This document shows, one piece after another, positions 8,557 to 17,622 of a DNA stretch of 64,000 nucleotides. Location of the stretch: NCBI RefSeq assembly GCF_000732485.2, contig NZ_JAQV02000019.1:124001-188000 (forward strand), given 5' to 3'. The position numbers and the translations under genes are program-made. The stretch is from Bacillus sp. SJS. GTDB lineage: Bacteria; Bacillota; Bacilli; Bacillales; Bacillaceae. Every line of letters starts with the position of its first letter. The first letter of the stretch is position 1. The notes under the pieces were generated by a model. The model was not told where the DNA came from, ran no database searches, and was given only the letters and a program-made list of their open reading frames with translations.

Positions 8557-8622
8557 CTTACGCATAACGGACAATTTCTGTTACATATCTTTAAATGATA
8601 AAGATGAATAAGGAGGGGCAGA

Positions 8623-10446
8623 ATGCATAATTTGGATCCTTCTATGCGGCTGAAAGTGAATCGTGATACGGTGTTCATCCCGGATCCATCAGGCCAAGTC
8701 TATTTCCGGAATAATAGGAGCTCATTCCAAATGGAGGGAAGCACGATTTCCCAGTGGATTGAAAAGCTGCTGCCGATGTTTACGGGTGATCGCACGCTTG
8801 ATGAATTGACTGCAGGCTTGACGCCTGCTTACCGCGACCGGGTATATGAAATTGCCGGTGTTCTTTACAACAACGGATACTTACGTGATGTCAGCGAGGA
8901 ACGGCCTCATCAATTGCCTAAACAGGTGCTTAAGTATTTCGGCTCTCAAATTGAGTTTCTTGATACATTCGGGGGATCGGGTGCGGCAAAGTTTGAGGAT
9001 TTCCGGAAAACGAAGGTGTTAGCAGCCGGCTCAGGTCCTTGTTCTGTTTCGCTTGTATCTGCACTGCTTGATTCAGGTTTGACGAAGTTTCATTTGCGAA
9101 TGACGGACATGACCCCAACCGATAGGGAACGGATCAGAGAGCTTGTGGAGGAAGCACGCAAGTATGACCATGAGACGGCAGTTGAGGAAATTTCGTCTCA
9201 AAGCTGGCAGGACGCTGTTCAGCCCTTTCAAACGATTTTGTATATCTCTGAGGATCGCAGAGAACTGACGGCTCTCCAGCAAATTTGCGAAAGTGAAGGG
9301 AAAATTCTGATTCCAGCGATTTTTCTTGGGCATGAGGGGATTGCAGGACCGGTTCTGCATCCGGAGATGAAGAACGATGTGGAGTCGGTGATCAGGAGTG
9401 TTCATACAGCTCCGGGGGAAAAAAGCACATCTCCATCTTCAACGGCTGCTGCGATGCTTGCGAACTTGATTGCCTTCGAATGGCTGAAGGAAGCGACGGG
9501 GCTAAAGGCTGCAGAGGATCGGCAATTCTATCTGCTGAACCTGGAAACGCTCGAGGGAAGCTGGCATTCCGTTACCCCGCATTTGAAAAAAAAAGCATCG
9601 GTCACGCCGGCAGTCCATATTAGAGAGCGAATTGATGGGGAACCGGATCGGAAGCTTGGATATTGGCTCATAAGCTTCAGTGAACTGACCTCACCACAAA
9701 CAGGCATTTTTCATGCGTGGGAGGAAGGAGAACTGACACAGCTTCCGCTTTCGCAGTGCAGGGTGCAGGCTGTTCATCCGGAAACAGGTGAAATTCTTCC
9801 GGAGATTGTCTGCGCAGGTATTCATCACGAAGAGGCCAGAAGGGAAGCGGGACTTGCGGGGATTGAAGCGTATGCCTCCTGCCTGATGGAGACAGACGGA
9901 ATCGGCGCGGGAGAAACGGTAGCGGAGGCGATTTGCCGGGCGCTTCATAAGGCACTTGAAAGGGAGCTTGGCAAAAGAGGAAAGGAAAACGCTCCGATCT
10001 ATCCTGTTCAGCTGCATGCAGAGGATGAAGAGTGCCGGTACTACTGGCAGGTACTTAATACGCTGCAGGGACCTCCCGTCATTGGAATTGGAAAGGAAGT
10101 AGCGGGCTTCCCGTCCGTGTGGGTCGGTACAGCCAAAGGCTGGACGAATCGTACGGGGCTGAATTTGACCCTTGCGGTGAGAAGTGCCCTGAAGCAGGCG
10201 ATTCAGCAGGTGCAGTCCTCGAACGTAAACCAAACAGCGAATTCTCCGGTGCTATTGGAGAATGCCATAAGGCTGATGATTCCAGCCTATGAACTGGAGG
10301 AAAAAGCTCTGTACAGCTATGCAGAAGATGTTTTAGAGAGGGAAGGGTTTTTTATTGAAATCACCGAGCTTGAGGTGGATCCGCTAATAAAAGAAGGGAT
10401 TGCCGGGGTCTTTGGGGTAGCTCTCCGAGAGGGGGAATCCGATTGA
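8623..10446 (+). CDS. LAP maturation protein, ThiF-like with N-terminal RiPP recognition element
   Basis: A 607-residue protein matching the 'putative thiazole-containing bacteriocin maturation protein' family. Residues about 25-95 look like a RiPP recognition element (winged-helix leader binder): FRNNRSSFQMEGSTISQW followed by a three-helix pattern. Residues 130-240 hold a degenerate Rossmann fold with VLAAGSGPCSVSL in place of the ThiF GxGGxG loop. There is no CxxC zinc pair, so it is unlikely to adenylate. The C-terminal half is specific to this family. AAGGAGG lies just before the ATG. Its stop overlaps the start of the next gene by four bases, which suggests translational coupling. Its likely job is to present the leader to the cyclodehydratase. 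Confidence 0.88.
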   Translation: MHNLDPSMRLKVNRDTVFIPDPSGQVYFRNNRSSFQMEGSTISQWIEKLLPMFTGDRTLDELTAGLTPAYRDRVYEIAGVLYNNGYLRDVSEERPHQLPKQVLKYFGSQIEFLDTFGGSGAAKFEDFRKTKVLAAGSGPCSVSLVSALLDSGLTKFHLRMTDMTPTDRERIRELVEEARKYDHETAVEEISSQSWQDAVQPFQTILYISEDRRELTALQQICESEGKILIPAIFLGHEGIAGPVLHPEMKNDVESVIRSVHTAPGEKSTSPSSTAAAMLANLIAFEWLKEATGLKAAEDRQFYLLNLETLEGSWHSVTPHLKKKASVTPAVHIRERIDGEPDRKLGYWLISFSELTSPQTGIFHAWEEGELTQLPLSQCRVQAVHPETGEILPEIVCAGIHHEEARREAGLAGIEAYASCLMETDGIGAGETVAEAICRALHKALERELGKRGKENAPIYPVQLHAEDEECRYYWQVLNTLQGPPVIGIGKEVAGFPSVWVGTAKGWTNRTGLNLTLAVRSALKQAIQQVQSSNVNQTANSPVLLENAIRLMIPAYELEEKALYSYAEDVLEREGFFIEITELEVDPLIKEGIAGVFGVALREGESD

Positions 10447-12371
10447 AAACAATCGCTGTGATTGGCGAAGGGGCTCTAGCTGAGCTGGCGCGCCAAAAGC
10501 TTTCCGAAAGGTATGATGTCATCCATACGGTTCATGCTGATGAAAAGATTGCGGAAGCCGCATTGATTTTGCAGGATCGCTGGAACCCATCTTTTTTTCA
10601 TGAAACGAGGGAAAGGATTGGGAGGATTCCAAGACTGTATGGGTATGTCACTTTTGGAGAGGGGATTATTGGACCGCTTGAAATAAAAGGATCAATCGGC
10701 TGTGTACATTGTGCTTCGGTCAGGAAGCTGATGGCCGGACGGGACCGGAAAGAGATGTGGGACCTGACAGAGAGAATGGCAGAGTCCTCAGGAACAAGCG
10801 ATGTATGGGCCACCAGGACGGGGCTTGCGCAAATTGTTCACATCCTGGAGAGTGAAGTCCGATTATTGCTGGATGATAGGCCAGTGCGCTCAGATGGAAG
10901 CATTTTTTTACTGAATATGAGGACCCTAGAAGGCTCCAGACATTCGTTTCTTCCCGATCCATTCTGTGACGTATGCGGGTCCGTACCTGATGATTGTGCG
11001 GAATTGGCGCGGATTGAATTGAAATCAAGTCTAAAAACAGATAAGAACAGCTACAGATGCCGATCAATGGGGGAGCTGTCTAAATTCCTGTCAAAGGATT
11101 ACCTGGACTCAAGCACCGGACTTTTCAATGAAAAAGTAGTAGATCTTAGTACGCCTTTTGCAGATACGATGGTGAACCTGCCTCTATTCGGAGGGAATGA
11201 AGGAACGGCCGGCCGGACACTTTCCTATGAGGCAAGTGAAATGACTGCCATCCTTGAAGGCCTGGAACGGTACTGCGGCTACACGGCGCGCGGGAAAAAT
11301 ACAGTCATACGCGAGAGATACCGCAACTTAACGGGGCAGGCAATAAATCCGCTTACAGTAGGGGTTCATGCACCTGAAAAATATGCAGAGCCGGATTTTC
11401 CTTTTCAGCCGTTCCATCCGGACCGGAAGCTCAACTGGGTGTGGGGATACTCATTTCTGCAGGAGCGGCCGGTTCTCGTTCCAGAATTGCTTGCTTATTA
11501 CAGCATGGGGTGCGGGCATAAAGGCGGATTTGTATATGAAACATCCAACGGCTGTGCGGTCGGAGGAAGCTTGGAGGAGGCCATTTTCCATGGGATTATG
11601 GAGGTGGCGGAACGCGATTCCTTCCTGATTACATGGTATGCAAGGCTTGGCTTGAGACGAATCGATCCGCGGTCATCCGGAGATACCGAATTGAATTTGA
11701 TGCTTGACCGGATGGAGACGCTGAACGGGTATGATCTTTATTTGTTCCAGTCTACGATGGAGCATGGGATTCCGAGTATTTGGGCTGTGGTAAAGAACCG
11801 CAGGGACAGCGGCATGAATTTGATGTGTGCAGCAGGCGCCCACCTCGATCCGGTCAGGGCTGTGAAAAGTGCCGTTTTTGAACTTGCGGGAATGATGGGA
11901 GCCCTTGGTGAGCGGCTGGATGATAATCGGGAGAAATATGCGAGGATGCTCGAGGATGGTTCATTGGTAAGGCAGATGGAGGATCATGGGATGCTGTATG
12001 GTTTGCCGGAAGCTGAGGAACGATTGAACTTTCTGCTTCAGGATGACCGACCGCTTTTGAGTTTCGAGGAGGCCTTCGAGCGCGCTCCGATCAGAACGGA
12101 TATAAAGGATGATCTCGAAGACGTAATTTTACGGTTCAAGAAACGGAATATGGATGTCATTGTCGTGGATCAGACGGCACCGGAGCTGAAAAAAAATGGA
12201 CTTCACTGCGTAAAGGTACTGATTCCAGGAATGCTGCCGATGACATTTGGCCATCATTTAACCCGCTTAACGGGACTTGAACGGGTGCTGAAAGTGCCGG
12301 AAGAGCTTGGCTACAGGAATGGACCGCTGACATATGAGGAGCTCAATCCATACCCTCATCCGTTCCCTTAG
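10443..12371 (+). CDS. Cyclodehydratase-YcaO fusion (TOMM/LAP biosynthesis)
   Basis: A 642-residue two-domain enzyme. The N-terminal part (1-200) is the cyclodehydratase partner domain with the zinc ligands C87-x2-C90 and C175-x2-C178. The C-terminal part (about 230-642) is a YcaO domain: SYEASEMTAILEGLERY and GIMEVAERDSF carry the acidic residues that bind Mg-ATP, and the protein ends PYPHPFP, the PxPxP tail of azoline-forming YcaO enzymes. It uses ATP to close cysteine side chains onto the preceding amide, giving thiazolines. The start is a TTG at 10443 inside the stop of the ThiF-like gene. Fusion of both subunits in one chain is usual in this subfamily. Confidence 0.92.
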   Translation: MKTIAVIGEGALAELARQKLSERYDVIHTVHADEKIAEAALILQDRWNPSFFHETRERIGRIPRLYGYVTFGEGIIGPLEIKGSIGCVHCASVRKLMAGRDRKEMWDLTERMAESSGTSDVWATRTGLAQIVHILESEVRLLLDDRPVRSDGSIFLLNMRTLEGSRHSFLPDPFCDVCGSVPDDCAELARIELKSSLKTDKNSYRCRSMGELSKFLSKDYLDSSTGLFNEKVVDLSTPFADTMVNLPLFGGNEGTAGRTLSYEASEMTAILEGLERYCGYTARGKNTVIRERYRNLTGQAINPLTVGVHAPEKYAEPDFPFQPFHPDRKLNWVWGYSFLQERPVLVPELLAYYSMGCGHKGGFVYETSNGCAVGGSLEEAIFHGIMEVAERDSFLITWYARLGLRRIDPRSSGDTELNLMLDRMETLNGYDLYLFQSTMEHGIPSIWAVVKNRRDSGMNLMCAAGAHLDPVRAVKSAVFELAGMMGALGERLDDNREKYARMLEDGSLVRQMEDHGMLYGLPEAEERLNFLLQDDRPLLSFEEAFERAPIRTDIKDDLEDVILRFKKRNMDVIVVDQTAPELKKNGLHCVKVLIPGMLPMTFGHHLTRLTGLERVLKVPEELGYRNGPLTYEELNPYPHPFP

Positions 12372-12385
12372 GGAGGAGTGTTCGC

Positions 12386-13942
12386 TTGAATCTCGAGAAA
12401 TTTCTATATACGATTCATTTTGATATGGATCAGGCGAGTCCTCCGGATTGGCAGCCGGATTGGGAGGATGCGCCGCTGCCTTACAAAGTGTATCGAAATC
12501 TGCCGAGCATCCCGCTGGATGCTGATATGCCTCTTTCACTTGCCGCACCGGAGAAGCCTTGTACACCGGGCTTGAAACGGCTGGGCTATTTTCTATGGTA
12601 CACGTATGGATTGACGCAAATTTCCCAGACTGTCTACTCCGAGGAGGAGTCTGAAGAGCTTGGGCAATCCTTACGAAGGTTTGCCCCTTCAGGCGGCGGG
12701 CTGTATCCAAATGAATTGTATGTCTATTTGAAGCTTGAGGATATTCCAGCCGGTGTCTATCATTACGATGTTGCCCGTCATGGGCTGGTGTTACTGAGAG
12801 AAGGAAATGCTGATGATTATCTTGCAAAAGCTCTCGGAAACCGTTGCGACGTTTCCTCCTGCTTTGGAACGGTGCTGATCTCTTCAAGATTTTGGAAGAA
12901 TTTCTTCAAGTACAATCAATTTTCCTACCGTCTGCAGGGACTAGATGCAGGAGTCCTGACAGGACAGCTTCTAGAGACGGCAAAGCGCTTCGGCTACGCT
13001 TCAGGAGTTTATTTTCAATTTTTGGATCGGGCTGTGAATCATCTGCTTGGCCTTGATGAGCAGCAGGAGAGTGTATATGCGGTCATTCCGCTGTCTGCAG
13101 AGCCGACGAGGTGGTCTGGAAATGGAAAGGAAACGCCGGAAACGCCGGAAGAGCTGTGCCGGACAATCCCTGAAATCGAGACCAGCTATTATGTCAAGTC
13201 AAAGAGAATCCTGGATTTTCCAGAATTAAATGCGATCAACGAAGCGTCCTTTCAGCAGTCGGTTCGGTCGTTCAGGAAGATTAGAATGCTGGAAAAAACG
13301 GAGCTTGGTGAACAGGAAATACCACTTCCGGGGACCAGGATATCGTATGACCTGGCTTCCGCATGCAGAAATCGTTTTTCGCCTGAAATGGATTTTATGC
13401 TCGGTAAAGTTACGATGGAACAGGCAGGAAATCTGCTGAGGGAAGCATTCGCAGCTTATTCATACCGCAATGACTTGGACGGAACTGGGGAAAATAAGCC
13501 GCGCATCTCCATTTATGCAAGCTTCTATAAAATAGAAGGAATACCGAACGGTGCCTACTTGTATGATGAAGAAAAGCAGGTGCTGAAGGGAATCCGTCCC
13601 GGCGACCATCGTTTTTTTCTCCAGGATGCCATGACGCTGAATAATATCAACCTGTATCAGGTTCCAATGGTGATCCATGTGGCAGGTGACCGAAATCATC
13701 TCCTTCCTGAACTGGGCTACAGAGGCTACCGCATTCAGCAGATGGAGGCCGGGATGCTTGTGCAGAGACTGCTTTTGACGGCAGCAGCTATTGGTATGGG
13801 CGGACATCCACTGCTGGGATATGATGTGGATAAGTGCGACGAACTTTACGGAATGAAGGAGCGCCGGCTCACGTGCCTGATCCAGATCCCGATTGGTCCT
13901 TACCGGCGAAGGGCATGCCTTACAGGAAGTCTTCATGGATAG
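12386..13942 (+). CDS. SagB-type FMN-dependent azoline dehydrogenase, tandem nitroreductase domains
   Basis: A 518-residue protein made of two nitroreductase-fold domains, about 60-245 and 310-515. The first contains RRFAPSGGGLYPNELYVYL, the SagB/ThcOx FMN-site signature, and DAGVLTGQLLETAKRFG; the second repeats the pattern more loosely (RISIYASFYKIEGIPNGAYL, MEAGMLVQRLLLTAAAIGMGG). It should oxidise thiazolines to thiazoles. The TTG start follows GGGAGGAG, 14 bases after the YcaO stop, so the three maturation genes form one operon. No terminator is obvious behind it; the next gene points the other way. Confidence 0.9.
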   Translation: MNLEKFLYTIHFDMDQASPPDWQPDWEDAPLPYKVYRNLPSIPLDADMPLSLAAPEKPCTPGLKRLGYFLWYTYGLTQISQTVYSEEESEELGQSLRRFAPSGGGLYPNELYVYLKLEDIPAGVYHYDVARHGLVLLREGNADDYLAKALGNRCDVSSCFGTVLISSRFWKNFFKYNQFSYRLQGLDAGVLTGQLLETAKRFGYASGVYFQFLDRAVNHLLGLDEQQESVYAVIPLSAEPTRWSGNGKETPETPEELCRTIPEIETSYYVKSKRILDFPELNAINEASFQQSVRSFRKIRMLEKTELGEQEIPLPGTRISYDLASACRNRFSPEMDFMLGKVTMEQAGNLLREAFAAYSYRNDLDGTGENKPRISIYASFYKIEGIPNGAYLYDEEKQVLKGIRPGDHRFFLQDAMTLNNINLYQVPMVIHVAGDRNHLLPELGYRGYRIQQMEAGMLVQRLLLTAAAIGMGGHPLLGYDVDKCDELYGMKERRLTCLIQIPIGPYRRRACLTGSLHG

Positions 13943-13981
13943 ATAGTTACAATAACTTTTGCATCGCAATATAAGTAATGC

Positions 13982-14470
13982 TCAGTTATAGATCACAGTA
14001 TGAGTGAATGAAAGACCAAGATAGCTATACTTAATATGCACTCTATTGATCGGTTCAGTGTAAATCGCGCTGATTCCATATGCTTTATCTTTAACAGAGG
14101 CATCACCATCATCAAATTTTTTGTAATTAGATGATGGTGATGTGCCTGCTTTAAGGGTTACGTCATGAATGTTCATAAATCGATAGTTTTTTGATTCTTT
14201 ATTATTAAAATCGTCCGTTATGATAAATCCTTGTAAAGAGTTACTAGCTTGTACTTTCAATTTTGTTGGTTTTTCGTTGTTATTGATTAATACATCTCCT
14301 ATTTTCACTTCCCAAAAACCTTTATTCCCAACTTCAACGACAATCGATTTTTTATCTTCACTTGAAGCAAGCGTTCCAATTTCTAAAGGTGGGTTAAATT
14401 TAACGAAAAGGTACACACCGCCAAACGCAATAACTGAAATTAGAATAAGTAAAAAAAGTTTTTTCCTCAA
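13982..14470 (-). CDS. Membrane-anchored exported protein of unknown function
   Basis: A 162-residue protein with a basic start (MRKKLF) and one hydrophobic segment at about 5-24, then a beta-rich extracellular part (VVEVGNKGFWEVKIGDVLINN, SYLGLSFTHTVIYN). There is no lipobox Cys, so it is probably an uncleaved anchor. It is AT-rich compared with the LAP genes and convergent with sagB. Whether it has anything to do with LAP immunity is unknown; nothing in the sequence supports that beyond position. Confidence 0.65.
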   Translation of the reverse strand: MRKKLFLLILISVIAFGGVYLFVKFNPPLEIGTLASSEDKKSIVVEVGNKGFWEVKIGDVLINNNEKPTKLKVQASNSLQGFIITDDFNNKESKNYRFMNIHDVTLKAGTSPSSNYKKFDDGDASVKDKAYGISAIYTEPINRVHIKYSYLGLSFTHTVIYN

Positions 14471-14708
14471 TTTATCATCCCCTTTGGTTAATGTTTGTGT
14501 AATATTATGGTAATTGTTATTCCGCTAAACTGCCAGTAAAATCAATGAAAAAATTAGACTCGGTAATACAAAAGAGCTCTCAAACCAATTTACAGCTTTA
14601 TGCATTTCATGAAAAAGACCCATGTGCAGCAAATTGTAATTGGACATGAATTTAGATCGTTTCCACAGTATTAAGTGTAAGGTCTTGAATGATCTCTTAT
14701 CAATCTGC

Positions 14709-14738
14709 AAAAAAAGAAGGCCCGCTATTGGCCTCCTT
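14709..14738 (-). terminator. Terminator of the 2-hydroxyacid dehydrogenase gene
   Basis: On the minus strand, AAGGAGGCC and GGCCTTCTT pair around a short loop and are followed by a T run, directly after the dehydrogenase stop codon. Confidence 0.8.
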
Positions 14739-14740
14739 AA

Positions 14741-15700
14741 TTAATATCCCTTCTCAAAATCCACCCGGTTTACATCCGGTTCCTCTCCATCCAAATACCT
14801 TTTCAGATTCGGAATCAGAATCTCTCCGATAACCCGTTCATCATAAAATTCCGTGGACCCGGCTGTATGAGGAGTTACAATCACATTTTCCATGTCCCAC
14901 AGAGGACTGCTGTTTTCAAGCGGTTCGTTTTCAAATACATCGAGACCCGCACCGGCAATTTCGCCGGATCGAAGAGCTGCGATCATGTCTTTTTCTTCCA
15001 CAATATCGCCGCGGCCGATGTTGATAAAGAATGCGGAAGTCTTCATTAGGGAAAATTGTCCTTTTCCAATCATCTTGTGTGTATCTTTTGTCAGCGGGAG
15101 GGTGACGACAATATAATCGCATTCCGGCAGCATGTCGTTAAGCTGATCCGGCGTGTACATTTCGTCCACAAAATCCGCTTCCTTGCCGGAATGCCTCAAT
15201 CCCAGAACCTTCATATTAAAGGCTTTCGCGATTTTTGCTGTTTCTTTTCCAATCGCACCAATCCCTAATATTCCAACTGTTTTATTATGGATCTCAAGCT
15301 TCAGGTTCGCATGGTGCCAAGTTTTCGTTTGCTGGTTCCGGACGTAGGCATGGATATTCCGGGTAAGACCGAGCATCATCGCGAAAATGGTTTCGGCAAT
15401 CGGGTAGGCGTGGACCCCGTTTGCACTGGTCAATGCAATCGATTTTTCCTTAAGTGCTTCAAGCGGCATATCGTTAACGCCCGCACTCCATGATTGAATC
15501 CATTTAAGTCCGGCTGCATGTGGAAGGTGTTCTTCCATTCCCTTTCTCCAGCCGGCGATGATTTCTGCTTCGCCGATGTCCTGCTCCCAAATCGATGAGT
15601 CCCTTCCGACAATCAGTTTCCAGTCCGGAATGGCATCCTGCAGCTGCTGTATGTACGAATCAGCCAGATTTTGGCCTATAATCATTTTTCGTTTCCCCAT
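14741..15700 (-). CDS. D-2-hydroxyacid dehydrogenase (NAD(P)-dependent)
   Basis: A 319-residue enzyme of the D-isomer 2-hydroxyacid dehydrogenase family. Visible motifs are the NAD loop GILGIGAIGKETAK (about 139-152), the substrate/Arg region FINIGRGDIVEEKD, the Glu-containing GLDVFENEPL, and the catalytic His in VIVTPHTAGST. These enzymes reduce 2-keto acids such as glyoxylate, hydroxypyruvate or phenylpyruvate; the exact substrate is not determinable. GGGGGGAT precedes the ATG by four bases. It is a single gene, upstream neighbour on the same strand 75 bases away. Confidence 0.88.
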   Translation of the reverse strand: MGKRKMIIGQNLADSYIQQLQDAIPDWKLIVGRDSSIWEQDIGEAEIIAGWRKGMEEHLPHAAGLKWIQSWSAGVNDMPLEALKEKSIALTSANGVHAYPIAETIFAMMLGLTRNIHAYVRNQQTKTWHHANLKLEIHNKTVGILGIGAIGKETAKIAKAFNMKVLGLRHSGKEADFVDEMYTPDQLNDMLPECDYIVVTLPLTKDTHKMIGKGQFSLMKTSAFFINIGRGDIVEEKDMIAALRSGEIAGAGLDVFENEPLENSSPLWDMENVIVTPHTAGSTEFYDERVIGEILIPNLKRYLDGEEPDVNRVDFEKGY

Positions 15701-15775
15701 AAAAATCCCCCCATTCCAGTCTTTCCCTTATTGTACCAAAGGAAGGAATGGACATGGGGAATGGTGCTCCGGAGC

Positions 15776-17122
15776 TTACCTGATTGCCTGCGGGAATTGA
15801 AATACTCGAGACGGATCATAACGGTCATTTACTTCCCTGAGCCTCTCTGCATTGGCACCATAATAGGCCGTTTCATAGTTTGGCAGTTCACTTATCGGAA
15901 AATTGACAAACGAACCTTCTGTGAGCGACGCAAGAATCCGGAAGCGCTGGACGACCCACCGCTGGTTGACGGAAGCATATCTGTCCTCCTCCCAAACGGA
16001 CTGAATGCCTGCGATATAGCGGGCATTTCGGTAATAAAAGGCCTTTTCATTTGGTTTTACCTCCTGCACCTTTCCGCCAAGCGCATAAACCGTCAGTCCC
16101 GCAAAAATTGAACCGGGAGGCTTGTTTTGGATCAATTCCACAAGAGTTCTAATTTCATCAGGCGTATAGGTTTTAAAAACGAACCGGCCGGTTGATTTGA
16201 ATTTTTCAGAGGACGGATAGGATTTCTCCACCTCTCTGACCGCCTCTGAAAAGGGCTTCTCTTCAGCGGAAAGTTCCATCCCGCTGATCTTTGCAAAGGG
16301 GCTAAGGATTCTTTTCGCTTCATCGGCCGCACCATAGTAAAATCCCCGGCCGAAAATGGCCATTCCTTCTGCGGCAGAGTCATACAATGTGGTGCTGATC
16401 GTGATTTTCCGGTCAGCCCGCGGCAGCCATTTTTGCCAGGTGAGTAGAAATTGTTCAATGATTTCGGGGGAGGCATCAGGGCGGTAAAGGTGGACAAGCG
16501 TGACTGTGCGGATTTTGGGAGGCAATCGGAATGTCATGGAAACGACGACTCCGAAGTTGCCGCCGCCGGCTCCTTTGCAAGCCCAGAAAAGGTCTTTGTT
16601 TTCTCTTTTACTTGCTTTTATGAGATCTCCTTCAGCGTTAATCAGCTCAAGCCCAATCAAACTGTCGCAGCCAAGTCCGAAATACCGGCTCGAGTATCCC
16701 CAGCCGCCGCCAAGGACATATCCGCTCACTCCGACGGTCGGACAGGTGCCCCCTGGAAAAGGATAGCCCCTTTTACCGGCAAACTCGTAAATTTGTTCAT
16801 TTTTCACGCCTCCGCCAGCAGTAAGGGTGTTGGCTGTTGCATCCAATTTAATGGAACTCAACCGGCTGACATCCAGAACGAGCACATGATTGCCTGTGGA
16901 ATATCCCTCATAATGGTGGCTTCCTGACCGGATTCGCAGATCAATCCGGTGCTTAACGGCCCATCTGACGGCATTGGAGACATCCTGAACGGATGATGCG
17001 TACACGATGACAAGCGGGAATTTTTGAATGGCCCGGTTCCATTCCTGCCGTGCCTCTTTATATTCCGCATTTTTCCTTGTAACGACTTCTCCGGTTAACC
17101 CATTCAAATCCAGTCCAAACAT
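15776..17122 (-). CDS. FAD-binding oxidoreductase, berberine-bridge type (YgaK-like)
   Basis: A 448-residue flavoprotein of the PCMH/berberine-bridge enzyme family. RSGSHHYEGYS (65-75) provides the His and GGTCPTVGVSG (124-134, C127) the Cys that can hold FAD bicovalently; the C-terminal VNQRWVVQRF and YYGANAERLREVNDRYDP complete the BBE end. Such enzymes oxidise sugars or other alcohols with O2. No signal peptide is present, so it is cytoplasmic like B. subtilis YgaK. The substrate is unknown. The start ATG has only a weak GGTG site. Confidence 0.85.
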   Translation of the reverse strand: MFGLDLNGLTGEVVTRKNAEYKEARQEWNRAIQKFPLVIVYASSVQDVSNAVRWAVKHRIDLRIRSGSHHYEGYSTGNHVLVLDVSRLSSIKLDATANTLTAGGGVKNEQIYEFAGKRGYPFPGGTCPTVGVSGYVLGGGWGYSSRYFGLGCDSLIGLELINAEGDLIKASKRENKDLFWACKGAGGGNFGVVVSMTFRLPPKIRTVTLVHLYRPDASPEIIEQFLLTWQKWLPRADRKITISTTLYDSAAEGMAIFGRGFYYGAADEAKRILSPFAKISGMELSAEEKPFSEAVREVEKSYPSSEKFKSTGRFVFKTYTPDEIRTLVELIQNKPPGSIFAGLTVYALGGKVQEVKPNEKAFYYRNARYIAGIQSVWEEDRYASVNQRWVVQRFRILASLTEGSFVNFPISELPNYETAYYGANAERLREVNDRYDPSRVFQFPQAIR

Positions 17123-17277
17123 GCAGCTAGCACCGCCTCGCTCCTATAGTCTCTTATATAGATATGGGGAGGCGTTCCCTGGCATTCCCATAACAATGGA
17201 CTGATGCAAATCTTTCCGAAGAGCATCCTGTAGCAGGAAGGAACATATCGAAAGAATCCCTCCTTTTCTTCCTAATC

Positions 17278-17373
17278 CAGCATCAGATTCACCACCGGGG
17301 CCAGATGACGATCTTAATGCGCCAGGCAGGGCTTAAGGTTCCGGGCATCTATTTACCTTCAAAGGAAGAATAG
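17278..17373 (+). pseudogene. Remnant of a DinB-family gene
   Basis: A 31-codon frame reads QHQIHHRGQMTILMRQAG and then LKVPGIYLPSKEE before TAG. This is the very recognisable C-terminal end of DinB/YfiT-type metal-binding proteins, whose HxxxHHRGQ segment carries a metal-ligand His. The stop stands where a Trp codon is usual (TGG to TAG), and no upstream part is recognisable. It is a decayed leftover between the flavin oxidase and the riboswitch. Confidence 0.65.
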
Positions 17374-17496
17374 GCACTGGCAGGTATGGAAGAACCGAAG
17401 ATGTAAAAATTCTTGACAGACAGCCCGGGTATCCATTATGCTTTTTTTAACAGCCGAAGAGTAAAGGCTGCGCTCGATTACAGAGCTCATATACTC

Positions 17497-17590
17497 CAAA
17501 GGGGAGTAGCTTACAGTTATGTCGACAATACGTGATGCATGCATCGCCGGCCTGACTGGCAACAGCAATGTTGTTTGCGAGACCTTTGCC
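17497..17590 (+). promoter_or_regulatory. yybP-ykoY manganese riboswitch
   Basis: The consensus blocks of this riboswitch occur in order: CAAAGGGGAGTAGC at the 5' side, GTCGACAATACGTG, GCCGGCCTGACTGGC, and TTTGCGAGACCTTTGCC closing the P1 helix with the first block. The aptamer senses Mn2+ and turns on Mn exporters. A terminator follows at 17623-17653, and GGTGAAGG (17596-17603) is exactly complementary to CCTTCACC (17625-17632) in the terminator stem, which gives an antiterminator. The regulated genes are the small ORF at 17709 and the TerC gene at 18006. Confidence 0.93.
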
Positions 17591-17622
17591 ATTATGGTGA
17601 AGGGATAATTACGGATAATTCT

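Noticed and set aside
8216-8678. Open frames on the minus strand and other plus frames across the LAP precursor
   Set aside because: They arise from the triplet repeat of the true precursor, which has a ribosome binding site, a family leader and maturation genes behind it.
14525-14710. 61-codon minus-strand frame between the exported hypothetical and the dehydrogenase
   Set aside because: There is no ribosome binding site or conserved feature, and its start overlaps the dehydrogenase terminator. The gap 14471-14708 shows nothing else.
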